From positions 1 to 64,000 of the forward strand of contig NZ_CP111044.1 of the NCBI RefSeq assembly GCF_026250525.1: DNA of 64,000 nt, read 5' to 3'. Numbering within the stretch: the first letter of the stretch is position 1; every line of letters begins with the position of its first letter. The notes below the pieces were generated by a model. The model did no database searches and had not been told where the DNA came from. It worked only from the letters and a program-made list of their open reading frames with translations. Shown in pieces: positions 27,629-36,814 of the stretch. Both the position numbers and the translations under genes were made by a program. The DNA comes from Chondrinema litorale (GTDB taxonomy: Bacteria > Bacteroidota > Bacteroidia > Cytophagales > Flammeovirgaceae).

Positions 27629-30600
27629 ATGGGGAAACTACTTACCTTAATTTGCACTTTTTTAATTTCAATTTTTTCCTTCAATTTCATATGTAAATCT
27701 CAACCATTAAGTCCACCCGGTGGTGATTGTAATACGGTTTTAAATTTCGATGGAATAGATGATTACATACAACTTAATTCAGTTTTAGATATTGGTAATA
27801 TTTCAAATACGGTTGAACTATGGGTTAAAATACCGGAAGTAGGAACTGGTAACCTTACAGCTGGAGAGAGAGTTGGAATTATATTAGGTAATTATGACGA
27901 TAATCCTAACGCAGGTTGGGAAATTCATGATGACGGCCAACTCAGACTTTATTGGAATAGTTATCCTGATGTATATGGAACTACAGACCTGAGAGATAAT
28001 CAATGGCATCACATTGCTTTTGTTAGAGATATGAACAGTAGTACTCTAAAAGCCTATATTGATGGAGAAGTTGAATTTGATTATTCTTATGGTGGAGTAA
28101 ATTTAGACTTCGTTACTACTCATAGAATTGGTGCAGACAATAGAGGTTCAGGCACTCCTTATTTTCATGGCTCAATGGATGAACTTAGAATATGGAGTGT
28201 AGCTAAAAGCCAAGAAGAAATTCAAGCTTCAATGAATAATACATTAGATGGTACAGAAGATAATCTTGAGTTATATTTTGACTTTCAAGATGGTGTTAAC
28301 TCTGAAACTGTTTATGATCTCAGTTCAAATTCTTTTCTAGGTACTACGACAAATATTGATCTTGAAACAAGTTGGCAAACTGCTGCTGGTGATATTGGAG
28401 GTTCAGGCAGAGTAGTTGAAATTGCCTCTTCGTGTGATGCTTATGAATGGAGAGGACAAACTTATGAAACTTCTGGGTTTTATTATGAAGTAATAGAAAA
28501 CAGTTATGGATGCGATAGTACATTAGTACTGGATTTTACAAGATTAGAAGCAAGTTCATCAACTTTTGAAGCTACTGGTTATATCAGCTACGAATGGATA
28601 GATGGTAATGTATATACTGAGGATAATAATACAGCAACATACACTATAGATAATTATTTAGGCTGTGATTCTGTGATTACTTTAGACCTAACTATTGAAA
28701 CACCTGAAATTGGAGGAGGAGAATTTAATAACAATTGGGCTTATAATATTGCTGAATCAAACATCTATAGCGAAGCTATATCTATTTCTACAGATGACAA
28801 TAACAATGTTTATACTGTTGGATTTTTTGTTGGAAACGCAGACTTTGATCCCAAAGAAGATATTTACGAATTAACTACAAGTGAAGGTTCATTTATCCAA
28901 AAACAAGATAGTGAAGGCCTTCTTTTATGGGCAAAGAAAATAGATACTGAAATTTATAGTAGTGCTACAGATTTAAATGCTAATTTATACATTGTTGGAG
29001 AACTTGAAGGTACTATCAATCTTGGTACAGAAGAAAATCCTATTGAGTTTACTAGCAGTGGAGAACAAGATGCCATAATTATAAAATTTGATACAGATGG
29101 TAATTTTCTTTGGTTGAAACAAATTGGTGGTGCTGGGTCTTATACTACTACTTACTCCTTAGATATAGATGCAAGTGGCAATGTTTACGTAACTGGCAAT
29201 TTTAACGAAACAGTAGATTTTAATCCTGGAGAAGAAACATTCGAAATGACCTCAAATGGAGGAAATGACATTTTTGTAGAAAAACTTGATGTAGACGGAA
29301 ACTTTGTTTGGGCAAAACAGATGGGTGGAAGCAATTATGATACAGGTTATTCCATCTCTATAGATGAAAATGGAAATGTATTTTCAAGTGGATATGCTCA
29401 AGGTACTGTAGATTTTGATCCAAGTGAAAATACTTATGAGTTAACTTCTACTTATGAAGGAATTTTATATATACAAAAATTAGATACAGACGGTAATTTT
29501 ATCTGGGCACAAAAAGTAGAATCTGACGGAAATATATATACCTATGCAGTTTCAATAGATATCTATAACAATGTATTTATATATGGTACCTTTGAAGGTA
29601 CAGCTGATTTTGATGCCAGTGAAGATACTTATGAGTTAACTGCTGATGATGAAAATATATTCATACAAAAATTAGATACAGATGGTAATTTTATCTGGGC
29701 TCGCCAAATCGAAGGCAGTATAGGTGATAGTTATGCAAAAACGCTTGAAACGGACGAAAAGGGTTATGTATATGCTACAGGCAACTTTAGTGGTACTATA
29801 GATTTTAATCTAGGAGGTGATGCTCACGAATTGACCGCTTTGGGTAATTATGATGTTTTTATACAAAAGCTAAATAATGAAGGTGAATTAATCTGGGCAA
29901 AGCAAATTGGTGGAACTGAAAGCGATGTTGATTCTCATGTCATTACAGTTGATAATAATTTGAATGTACTTGTTGGTGGTTATTTTGAAAACACTGTAGA
30001 TTTTGATCCTGAAGACACAAAATTTAACTTAACTGCGAGAACTTATGGAACTGGTTTTATACTAAAACTAACCTGTACGCCTACCACTAGCACAGATGTA
30101 ATAGAAGCATGTAGCAGTTACGAATGGATTGATGGTATTACCTACACTGAGTCTAACAATACAGCAACTTATACTACAACCAATATGATGGGTTGTGATT
30201 CAGTAATTACTCTTAACTTAACCATTTTGCAACCTACTGCTTCAACTGATACGGTGGTTTTATGTAGTGAAGATAGTTACGAGTGGATAGACGGAATCAC
30301 TTATACAGAAAACAACAACTCGGCTACCTTTACTACAACCAATGAAGCTGGTTGTGATTCGGTTATCACACTTAACCTAACTTTTGGAAAGCCTTCTGCC
30401 TCTACAGATGTTATCTCGGCTTGTGGTAATTATGAATGGATTGATGGTATTACCTATACTGAATCTAACAATACAGCTACCTATACTACAACTAATTTGT
30501 CTGGCTGTGATTCGGTTATTACACTTAACCTTACAATTAACAATGTTGATGCAGGGGTAAGTATAGAGGGTACACTGTTAACTGCGAGTGCAGACGGTGC

Positions 30601-31021
30601 TTCATATCAGTGGGTTGATGCTGACAATGAACCAATCGAAGGAGCTACCAGCAAAACTTTTACTCCTACTGAAAATGGAAGTTATGCAGTAATTGTTACG
30701 CAAAACGATTGCTCAGTAACATCTGAAAGTATTGAATACAATGTACTTGGTGTAGTAAAAAGTACTTTTGAAAAGAACATTATCGTATACCCGAACCCAA
30801 CCTATGGAGAAGTTGAAATAGAAATAGGTGAAACCATTCAACAAATGGATGTTCGCGTAATGAATGTGACTGGACAAGTAGTTAACCACAAAGTATTTAA
30901 GAACACCGGCAACTTCAAAATTAATATCGATGGAGCGACCGGTATCTATTTTATTGAAATGATGTCTAACGATGCTGCTGGCAAATCTAGATCCGCCATT
31001 ATTAGAATTGTGAAGCAATAA
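27629..31021 (+). CDS. T9SS-exported repeat protein with LamG-like domain
   Basis: 1130-aa secreted protein. After a signal peptide (ends near residue 25) comes a LamG/concanavalin-like domain (about 38-210, with FDGIDDYIQLN and DNQWHHIAFVRDMNSSTLKAYIDG). Cys-bracketed repeats of the form YEWIDG...GCDSVITLNLTI occur twice at about 268-355 and three times at about 820-970. Between them lie about seven SBBP-like propeller repeats (about 375-815; GTxDFDPxxxxYELT...FIQKLDTDGNFIWA). A T9SS type A sorting domain ends the protein (about 1045-1130; VYPNPTYGEVEIE, GIYFIEM). It is probably displayed or released at the cell surface as an adhesin-like protein. Monocistronic, with a strong terminator. Confidence 0.88.
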   Translation: MGKLLTLICTFLISIFSFNFICKSQPLSPPGGDCNTVLNFDGIDDYIQLNSVLDIGNISNTVELWVKIPEVGTGNLTAGERVGIILGNYDDNPNAGWEIHDDGQLRLYWNSYPDVYGTTDLRDNQWHHIAFVRDMNSSTLKAYIDGEVEFDYSYGGVNLDFVTTHRIGADNRGSGTPYFHGSMDELRIWSVAKSQEEIQASMNNTLDGTEDNLELYFDFQDGVNSETVYDLSSNSFLGTTTNIDLETSWQTAAGDIGGSGRVVEIASSCDAYEWRGQTYETSGFYYEVIENSYGCDSTLVLDFTRLEASSSTFEATGYISYEWIDGNVYTEDNNTATYTIDNYLGCDSVITLDLTIETPEIGGGEFNNNWAYNIAESNIYSEAISISTDDNNNVYTVGFFVGNADFDPKEDIYELTTSEGSFIQKQDSEGLLLWAKKIDTEIYSSATDLNANLYIVGELEGTINLGTEENPIEFTSSGEQDAIIIKFDTDGNFLWLKQIGGAGSYTTTYSLDIDASGNVYVTGNFNETVDFNPGEETFEMTSNGGNDIFVEKLDVDGNFVWAKQMGGSNYDTGYSISIDENGNVFSSGYAQGTVDFDPSENTYELTSTYEGILYIQKLDTDGNFIWAQKVESDGNIYTYAVSIDIYNNVFIYGTFEGTADFDASEDTYELTADDENIFIQKLDTDGNFIWARQIEGSIGDSYAKTLETDEKGYVYATGNFSGTIDFNLGGDAHELTALGNYDVFIQKLNNEGELIWAKQIGGTESDVDSHVITVDNNLNVLVGGYFENTVDFDPEDTKFNLTARTYGTGFILKLTCTPTTSTDVIEACSSYEWIDGITYTESNNTATYTTTNMMGCDSVITLNLTILQPTASTDTVVLCSEDSYEWIDGITYTENNNSATFTTTNEAGCDSVITLNLTFGKPSASTDVISACGNYEWIDGITYTESNNTATYTTTNLSGCDSVITLNLTINNVDAGVSIEGTLLTASADGASYQWVDADNEPIEGATSKTFTPTENGSYAVIVTQNDCSVTSESIEYNVLGVVKSTFEKNIIVYPNPTYGEVEIEIGETIQQMDVRVMNVTGQVVNHKVFKNTGNFKINIDGATGIYFIEMMSNDAAGKSRSAIIRIVKQ

Positions 31022-31041
31022 GATTCTGATATATTAAAATT

Positions 31042-31081
31042 AAAAGAGCGCTTCGATTATAAATCGAAGCGCTCTTTTTTT
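31042..31081. terminator. Bidirectional intrinsic terminator
   Basis: A perfect 17-bp stem (31042-31058 with 31062-31078) around loop ATA, flanked by A and T runs, lies between the stops of the convergent T9SS protein gene and the DUF2339 gene. It should work in both directions. Confidence 0.92.
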
Positions 31082-31104
31082 ATTGAAAGAATCTAAAATC
31101 AGTT

Positions 31105-34100
31105 TCAACTATCAAGTTGCTTTTTCACCAAATTATCCTTCAACTTAAGGAATAAAAAGGATGAAACTAACAGCAACACTCCTACTATAATAAACACAAT
31201 TACTTTTTGAATTAGCACTAAATCTTTTAAATCGAAGAAGAAAAGCTTTAGCAGTACACCAATAAATATTGGAATGTAAATCTTACTAGCAAAAGTATAT
31301 TTAATATTGATTGTATGGAAAAGTAAGATAATTCCATGTGCTACCAATGTTACTGTAAGTATAGTTTGAAAGTGTGTATTAAAAGTAGCATAAATGAAAC
31401 TGGTATATATAAATATCAAAAATGCCTGAACAAAAATAAAGTTGGTTTCCCAAATATTTTCAGAATTTCTGGCGATAAACATGGTCTTGCGACTGTATGC
31501 TATCCAACATAAAACTGCTCCTGCTAATAAAAATGTTAAACCTGCTAGCCATGAGTAACTTGCCGTATAGTAACAGACAAAACCACAAGCCGCTGCGATT
31601 AAACCTAAACCTAAAAAGTAAGGTCTGCCAATGTGTTTTCTAACTGGATAAATATTTTTTCTAAACTGTAGAATGAGTAAAAAGTAAAGTGAAGTTACAG
31701 CTAAAGAGAATGAAAAATCTCGCAGATAATTCATACTACCTAAAAATATAACTAGCCCCACAAAATATACATTATAGGTAAATAACCAGCCCCATTTGAT
31801 GTGTTTATATCCTTTTTTTGTAAATCCTTTCTTATAAAAATGAATAGCAAATACAATGACCAAAGCAGTAAGAAATACAAAAACATTTTGGCTATATACT
31901 GCAAAATAAGTCGCCCCTAGCAATAAGATATAAAACTCTAGAACAAGCGCTTTTGTCTTAGTAATTTCGTACAACACAAATGGGAAAATTAATGAAACCC
32001 AAAATGCATAATCCAGATACTCGGGGTAGTTTCTCCTTACTCCACTTAAAAATACTATTGGAATTAATAAGTAAAAAAGCTTTCTGCTTAATGCAAATGG
32101 CAATTCGTAAATAGGATTTTTGATATAAGAAGTATTCAAGTTTTGTAGTAAGAACATAGTAGCAGCTATTTCGATCATAGCAATCTTTCCATATAATGTC
32201 TGTGCTGCAAAATGGTAAGCACCTGTAGTTTGCACTGAGTCAAAAACTGCTAAAAACAACAATCCAAAAACTAAAAAGCCAATTGTACTTGCAATACTAT
32301 TCTTAAGCCATTTACCTAATAAGATATATAAAACAGCGACGCCTAAAGCAAAGTTAGCTGTATATTCTTGCATAAAATAATAGCCCACTAACACATAATC
32401 TAATACAAAGTATAAGAGTGCAAGATTGAGTATAATAGATAAATTCGCAGTTTTGTCTTTCTTAATTTTTGAATGCACCAAATATATAATTAGGAATACA
32501 AATGGAATTCCAAGAAAAGCAAAAGACGTTTGTTGGTTAAATACTTCTGCCCAACCATCAAACTTAATAGTGTAAATCACATCTGTTGAAGTGTCGTACA
32601 ATACCCATCCAAAAAGACCAAGTAAAGCTAATTTACCAAAGTTCGCTTTGCGGTATTTATTAGTTAGTAATAGTAACCCGCTTAAAACTACAACTGGATA
32701 GAAGAACCATGCTTCAAAGAATATAAATAAAGGTAGTAAAATGGCCAGTGAAGAAATGATACAAGCAGCTTCGTGGTAAACTGTTATCAATATCAGTTCG
32801 GTGTTTTTTAATGTCACCTTCATCCTATCTGTCAGTATTACAAACAGATTTGTAACTACTGCCAAACCAATTACTGAGTACCAAGTAATCCAATTAAAAT
32901 CTAAGTCTGGCCAATTTTGGAAGATATCGTAAACAGGTTCACCCGTTTGAACAACCGCTAATACAAATAAGAAAAATGCTTCTTTTCGCACCTTACTGCT
33001 TTTATACAAGTAACCAATGTATAAAAGCAATATCGCTTCAAGTGCCCAGAACAGGTTGATGAGCGACTTATCTAACCAAATAGCACCTGATAAAGCTACA
33101 ATAGAAGCAGAAATGGTTAAATAAACCAACCAAAGTGAAGCCTCTAATTTTTTTCTTTTGAAAACGGTTAATGCAATAAAAGGCAATGCATTTATCAAAT
33201 ATAATAATGATAAACCATGAGAATCAACATCAAAATCGTATTGCTCAATTATGCCGAACAAGAGTACAACTACAAAACCAGCCAGCCATACAACATCTTT
33301 GGTTGGCAAAGCATCTTTTAAATGCTTAACCTCTTTAAACAACAATACATAATAAAATAGGTAAGCAAATAAGTGAAGAAATACGATTTGAACAACAGTA
33401 TCAATCTGTGTATAGTCTGTCCAGAATACGCCTTCTAAAGTGAGGGTAACGGTAACAAACATCAGATTTCGAAGCATTTTCCATTGTATCTTTTGGCTCA
33501 GCCAAACTACCGAAACACTTAAAAACCATAGGTACACAAAGTAAACTAATGGGATGTTTTCTGATTGGATGAAGAATGGACAAAAGACACCACCTAGCAA
33601 TGTAAGAACAGCAATTACTTTGGTTTCCATCCAAATGGCAAAACCCAATGCAAGTGCAGTGTTCAGGACTATTAATCCGTATTCCCACCAAGTTCCATAA
33701 CCGGAACCAGTTTCTACACCTGCCAGATAATAAATGATCAGGTAATTAAGAATAAGTGCTAATGCGACCAGTGCAGAGCCAAATTCTTGATATAAGCTTT
33801 TCTTTTTGTATAAAAATAAGCCTAACCAGCCAAGTGCGAAGGTTGGGATAAAGCCACTTCCGATTTTTAAAGCCTGTGGTAAATTGACAAAATAAGTAGA
33901 CAGGGCATATTGTAATAAAAATCCTGAACCTAGTAAAATGGCAACTATCCCTCCTACTGTCATAAAGAAAACAGGCAGCTTGTCTTCTTTTTTGTAGTGA
34001 AGGTAGATTTTACCAATAAAATCAAACAGATCGTGAAATATTGGTGAGATTGAACTGATAATAGCTGCAATTGCTTTTTCAAACTCACTTGGCCCTTTTT

Positions 34101-34464
34101 TTACTTTTCGCTTAGGAGGCTTAGGAACTTTAGCAACTGGTGGTGGAGGTGTAAAAAACTCTTCTTTTATTTCCTCTTTAACAGGCTCTTCTTTTGGTGT
34201 CTGCTTTTCAGTTTGCTCTTCTGCAATTGGTTCTTTTACTTCTTTTTCTACAGGTTGTTTTTCAACATTTTCCTTTGACTGTTCAACCTGTTCTTGCGGC
34301 GGTACTATTTGTTGTTTTGCAACTTCGAGCTTTTGTTCTTCAAATGGTTTTATAGGAATTTGTTCACCTAAAGCATCAAAACGCTTCTCAAAATCTCCCA
34401 TTCTTTTATCAACCACCCATTTGAATTGCTCAAAATCTTTTTTAAGTTTTTCGAGTTCACTCAT
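31105..34464 (-). CDS. DUF2339 polytopic membrane protein
   Basis: 1119-aa inner-membrane protein. Residues 1-30 are a short coiled coil (LEKLKKDFEQFKWVVDKRMGDFEKRF). About 35-130 are Glu/Lys/Pro-rich and probably disordered (TPPPPVAKVPKPPKRK), followed by roughly 30 tightly packed hydrophobic helices to the end. The architecture is that of DUF2339, a widespread family of unknown function, sometimes near cell-envelope genes. No catalytic motif is visible. It is monocistronic, divergent from the phosphatase-superfamily gene. Its length is at the upper side of the family as I know it. Confidence 0.85.
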   Translation of the reverse strand: MSELEKLKKDFEQFKWVVDKRMGDFEKRFDALGEQIPIKPFEEQKLEVAKQQIVPPQEQVEQSKENVEKQPVEKEVKEPIAEEQTEKQTPKEEPVKEEIKEEFFTPPPPVAKVPKPPKRKVKKGPSEFEKAIAAIISSISPIFHDLFDFIGKIYLHYKKEDKLPVFFMTVGGIVAILLGSGFLLQYALSTYFVNLPQALKIGSGFIPTFALGWLGLFLYKKKSLYQEFGSALVALALILNYLIIYYLAGVETGSGYGTWWEYGLIVLNTALALGFAIWMETKVIAVLTLLGGVFCPFFIQSENIPLVYFVYLWFLSVSVVWLSQKIQWKMLRNLMFVTVTLTLEGVFWTDYTQIDTVVQIVFLHLFAYLFYYVLLFKEVKHLKDALPTKDVVWLAGFVVVLLFGIIEQYDFDVDSHGLSLLYLINALPFIALTVFKRKKLEASLWLVYLTISASIVALSGAIWLDKSLINLFWALEAILLLYIGYLYKSSKVRKEAFFLFVLAVVQTGEPVYDIFQNWPDLDFNWITWYSVIGLAVVTNLFVILTDRMKVTLKNTELILITVYHEAACIISSLAILLPLFIFFEAWFFYPVVVLSGLLLLTNKYRKANFGKLALLGLFGWVLYDTSTDVIYTIKFDGWAEVFNQQTSFAFLGIPFVFLIIYLVHSKIKKDKTANLSIILNLALLYFVLDYVLVGYYFMQEYTANFALGVAVLYILLGKWLKNSIASTIGFLVFGLLFLAVFDSVQTTGAYHFAAQTLYGKIAMIEIAATMFLLQNLNTSYIKNPIYELPFALSRKLFYLLIPIVFLSGVRRNYPEYLDYAFWVSLIFPFVLYEITKTKALVLEFYILLLGATYFAVYSQNVFVFLTALVIVFAIHFYKKGFTKKGYKHIKWGWLFTYNVYFVGLVIFLGSMNYLRDFSFSLAVTSLYFLLILQFRKNIYPVRKHIGRPYFLGLGLIAAACGFVCYYTASYSWLAGLTFLLAGAVLCWIAYSRKTMFIARNSENIWETNFIFVQAFLIFIYTSFIYATFNTHFQTILTVTLVAHGIILLFHTINIKYTFASKIYIPIFIGVLLKLFFFDLKDLVLIQKVIVFIIVGVLLLVSSFLFLKLKDNLVKKQLDS

Positions 34465-34780
34465 TTCAATTCGTTGTTAAGCTCCACTATCCTTTTAAGG
34501 CAATTTTTCATCAACATCACTTCTTTACCTAACTAAAGAATAATAGCTTTCTTACGAAAATTCTGGCATATTTGTTCTGTGAAATTGTACAATTTTAATG
34601 TGGGTTTGTATTATACGCTCATAACAACTCGCATAAGTTACATTAGAACACTAATTTTTTATATACATTTAGGAATTATTCCCCCTAGTTTAACAAATCA
34701 AGAACTGTATCGTCTGTACTTCAATATTAAGTGAGTGAAGAGTAGCTTTGGATGATAAACTCTAACTCTGATTAACAACA
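34465..34780. other. Divergent intergenic region (DUF2339 / phosphatase)
   Basis: 316 bp. It contains a perfect 14-bp palindrome AAATTGTACAATTT at 34582-34595 and the second copy of the leader motif at 34727-34764. No ORF or RNA gene recognised. Confidence 0.5.
34727..34764 (+). promoter_or_regulatory. Shared leader motif (copy 2) with -7 element
   Basis: Bases 34727-34747 match the motif at 612-631 in 20 of 21 aligned positions (one extra G). Here the motif runs into TAGCTTTG (34743-34750), a fit to the Bacteroidota -7 consensus, 30 bases before the ATG. AGAGT (34739-34743) can pair with ACTCT further on. No clear -33 is present, which would suit activator control; that is inference. Confidence 0.45.
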
Positions 34781-36010
34781 ATGGTAAAAACAATTACTTC
34801 AATAATATTTCTACTTTGCTCATTGAGCTTAGCAGCACAAAAGAAGGATACCAAAGTAATTTTTGTAATTGCTGATGGTATTTCGGCAGACGCTTTAGAA
34901 AAAGTAGAAACGCCAAACTTAGATGCATTGGCTAAAATAGGTGGGTATTCTCACGCTTATGTTGGTGGTAAAAAAGATGGCTATTCTGAAACGCCTACTA
35001 TTTCTGCTGTAGGATATAACAGCTTGCTAACTGGTACTTGGGTAAATAAACACAACGTATTTGGCAATGGCATTAAAAAACCTAACTACCACTACTGGAC
35101 AATATTTAGATATGCCAAAGAACAAAAACCTGAACTAAAAACAGCCATTTATTCCACATGGTTAGATAACAGAACCAAGCTAATTGGTGAAGGACTCAAA
35201 CAAACTGGCAATGTAAAAGTAGACATCGCTTTTGATGGTTACGAAAATGACACTGCCACTTTCCCTCACGATAAAGAAAGAATTTTCATCCATAATATAG
35301 ATGAATTAGTAATTGAAAAAGCGGTAGAAAGTATTAAAGCAGATGCGCCAGATTTATCTTGGGTTTATTTGGAATACACAGATGACATGGGCCATAAGTT
35401 TGGAGATAGTGAGCAGTTTGAGAATGCCATTAAAATAATGGATGCGCAAATTGGAAAGCTACAAGAAGCCATGGCTTACAGAAAAGATAAGTTCGATGAA
35501 AACTGGGAAATCTATATTACTACAGACCACGGCAGAGATGTAAAAACTGGAAAAAATCACGGTGGCCAATCTGATAGAGAGCGCTCAACTTGGATTGTAA
35601 CCAACTCTCAAAACTTAAATGAATATTTTAAAGAAGAAACTCCGGGTATTGTAGATATTATGCCTGCCATGATGCAAAGCTTAGGTTTAAAACCAAGTAA
35701 AGATCAGTCTTTCGAAATTGATGGAATTTCTATTACTAATCCAATTTCTGTTGCCAAAGCAGAAGCTGAGTACAAAGATGGAAACATCACACTTCGTTGG
35801 AAGTCTTACCAGCCTAAAGAGAAACTGAAAATCTATGTGAGTGTAAGCAACAAATTTGCTGAAGGTGGCATCGATGAATATCAGGTGATGAAAACAGTGA
35901 GTTCCGCTGATGAAGAAACAACATTAAATGTATCGTACATGTCTTCAAAAATTTATAAAATTGTGATTGAAGGCAAGTACAATACTACTAATACATGGAT
36001 TGTATTATAA
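34781..36010 (+). CDS. Exported alkaline-phosphatase-superfamily phosphodiesterase/phosphatase
   Basis: 409-aa enzyme of the type I phosphodiesterase/nucleotide pyrophosphatase branch. Signal peptide ends near AAQ (residue 20). Metal ligands: Asp32 in VIFVIADG, Asp and His in ITTDHGRD (about 246-248), and His in GKNHGGQSD. The nucleophile lies in the ETPTISAVGYNSLLTG segment (about 70-85). Asp and His of YTDDMGHKFG (about 205-211) complete the bimetal site. A beta-rich C-terminal extension of about 90 residues resembles a fibronectin-like domain. Expected to hydrolyse phosphate mono- or diesters in the periplasm or at the surface. Confidence 0.9.
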   Translation: MVKTITSIIFLLCSLSLAAQKKDTKVIFVIADGISADALEKVETPNLDALAKIGGYSHAYVGGKKDGYSETPTISAVGYNSLLTGTWVNKHNVFGNGIKKPNYHYWTIFRYAKEQKPELKTAIYSTWLDNRTKLIGEGLKQTGNVKVDIAFDGYENDTATFPHDKERIFIHNIDELVIEKAVESIKADAPDLSWVYLEYTDDMGHKFGDSEQFENAIKIMDAQIGKLQEAMAYRKDKFDENWEIYITTDHGRDVKTGKNHGGQSDRERSTWIVTNSQNLNEYFKEETPGIVDIMPAMMQSLGLKPSKDQSFEIDGISITNPISVAKAEAEYKDGNITLRWKSYQPKEKLKIYVSVSNKFAEGGIDEYQVMKTVSSADEETTLNVSYMSSKIYKIVIEGKYNTTNTWIVL

Positions 36011-36030
36011 AGCCAAATGTAATTATATTT

Positions 36031-36060
36031 AAAGGCAGGCGATTTCGTCTGTCTTTTTTT
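36031..36060 (+). terminator. Intrinsic terminator after phosphatase gene
   Basis: AAAGGCAGGCG (36031-36041) pairs with CGTCTGTCTTT (36046-36056), 11 bp including two G-T pairs, followed by a T run to 36060. It may also serve the convergent regulator gene on the minus strand, with a weaker tail. Confidence 0.8.
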
Positions 36061-36685
36061 ATACTGGTGTTACTTTGTAAGTACATCTGCGAGTTCCTTT
36101 CACTATATGTTCCACTCTTTCAATCTCAACTTTATCACCTAATACTTTGCTAAAGGTATTCAATTCAGCTCTACAGAAACCTTGACAAGAAGTTGCCGCA
36201 GCACAAATCGGACAATGGTTTTCTATAAAGAAATATTCGTTTTTGTCTTTCTCCCACTCTGCCATATAGCCTTCATCAGATCGAAGTTTTACCAAAGTAT
36301 CTAATTTGTGTTCTAGATCATTTGATTTTTCTACCTGCTGCAAATAATTATTGGTTGTTTTTATTTCTCTGGCCTCAATTAGTTTATCTAATGCTGCTTC
36401 TCCCAATATTTCTTTTACAGAATTTAAAAGTTGTATGGTTAAGTCTGCATGCGTATCTGGGAAATTTTTATTCCCCTCATCAGACAAACTGAACAATACT
36501 TTTGGCCTTCCAACTCCTTTTGAGAGATTTTCAGAAATTACCAAACCTTCTTCTGCCAATTTAACCAAGTGTAGCCTGGCTCCTTCGTTGGTCATATCCA
36601 GTTCTTTAGCAAGTACTGATGCAGGTTGTGCACCTTTCATCTTAAGTACCATCAATATCTGTTTTTGAGCATTATTAATTTTCAT
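36059..36685 (-). CDS. Cys-rich winged-helix regulator (COG2345/SufR-like)
   Basis: 208-aa transcription factor. The N-terminal winged helix (about 5-75; KGAQPASVLAKELDMTNEGARLHLVKLAEEGLVISENLSKGVGRPKVLFSLSDEG) is of the ArsR/DeoR-like COG2345 type. The C-terminal domain carries Cys158, Cys161, Cys167, Cys171 and Cys201, in the pattern NHCPICAAATSCQGFCRAE ... RRCTYKV. In the relative SufR the equivalent cysteines hold an iron-sulfur cluster, so a redox- or iron-responsive switch is likely. It is divergent from a superoxide dismutase whose promoter lies in the shared 129-bp gap, a natural target. Confidence 0.85.
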   Translation of the reverse strand: MKINNAQKQILMVLKMKGAQPASVLAKELDMTNEGARLHLVKLAEEGLVISENLSKGVGRPKVLFSLSDEGNKNFPDTHADLTIQLLNSVKEILGEAALDKLIEAREIKTTNNYLQQVEKSNDLEHKLDTLVKLRSDEGYMAEWEKDKNEYFFIENHCPICAAATSCQGFCRAELNTFSKVLGDKVEIERVEHIVKGTRRCTYKVTPV

Positions 36686-36708
36686 AATATCTCTATAAAA
36701 ATAATATT

Positions 36709-36756
36709 ACAAGTGAAAGCTTGTTTTATTACACGAAACTACTACATTTGTAATAA
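36709..36756 (+). promoter_or_regulatory. sod promoter with overlapping inverted repeats
   Basis: CTTG (36720-36723), then 19 bp, then TACATTTG (36743-36750): a near-perfect Bacteroidota promoter about 65 bases before the sod start. An 8-bp inverted repeat TTATTACA/TGTAATAA (36726-36733/36749-36756) spans the spacer and the -7. A smaller one, ACAAG/CTTGT (36709-36713/36720-36724), covers the -33. These are candidate operators for the divergent Cys-rich regulator. Confidence 0.65.
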
Positions 36757-36814
36757 CAAAACAAGGCAGTCAAAAGAAACTGCTTTTATAATGTAAACAA
36801 AAAATTTAAATATC

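Noticed and set aside
28430..30540. Repeats that might be a CRISPR array or mobile element
   Set aside because: They are in-frame protein repeats with diverged DNA and no regular short spacers.
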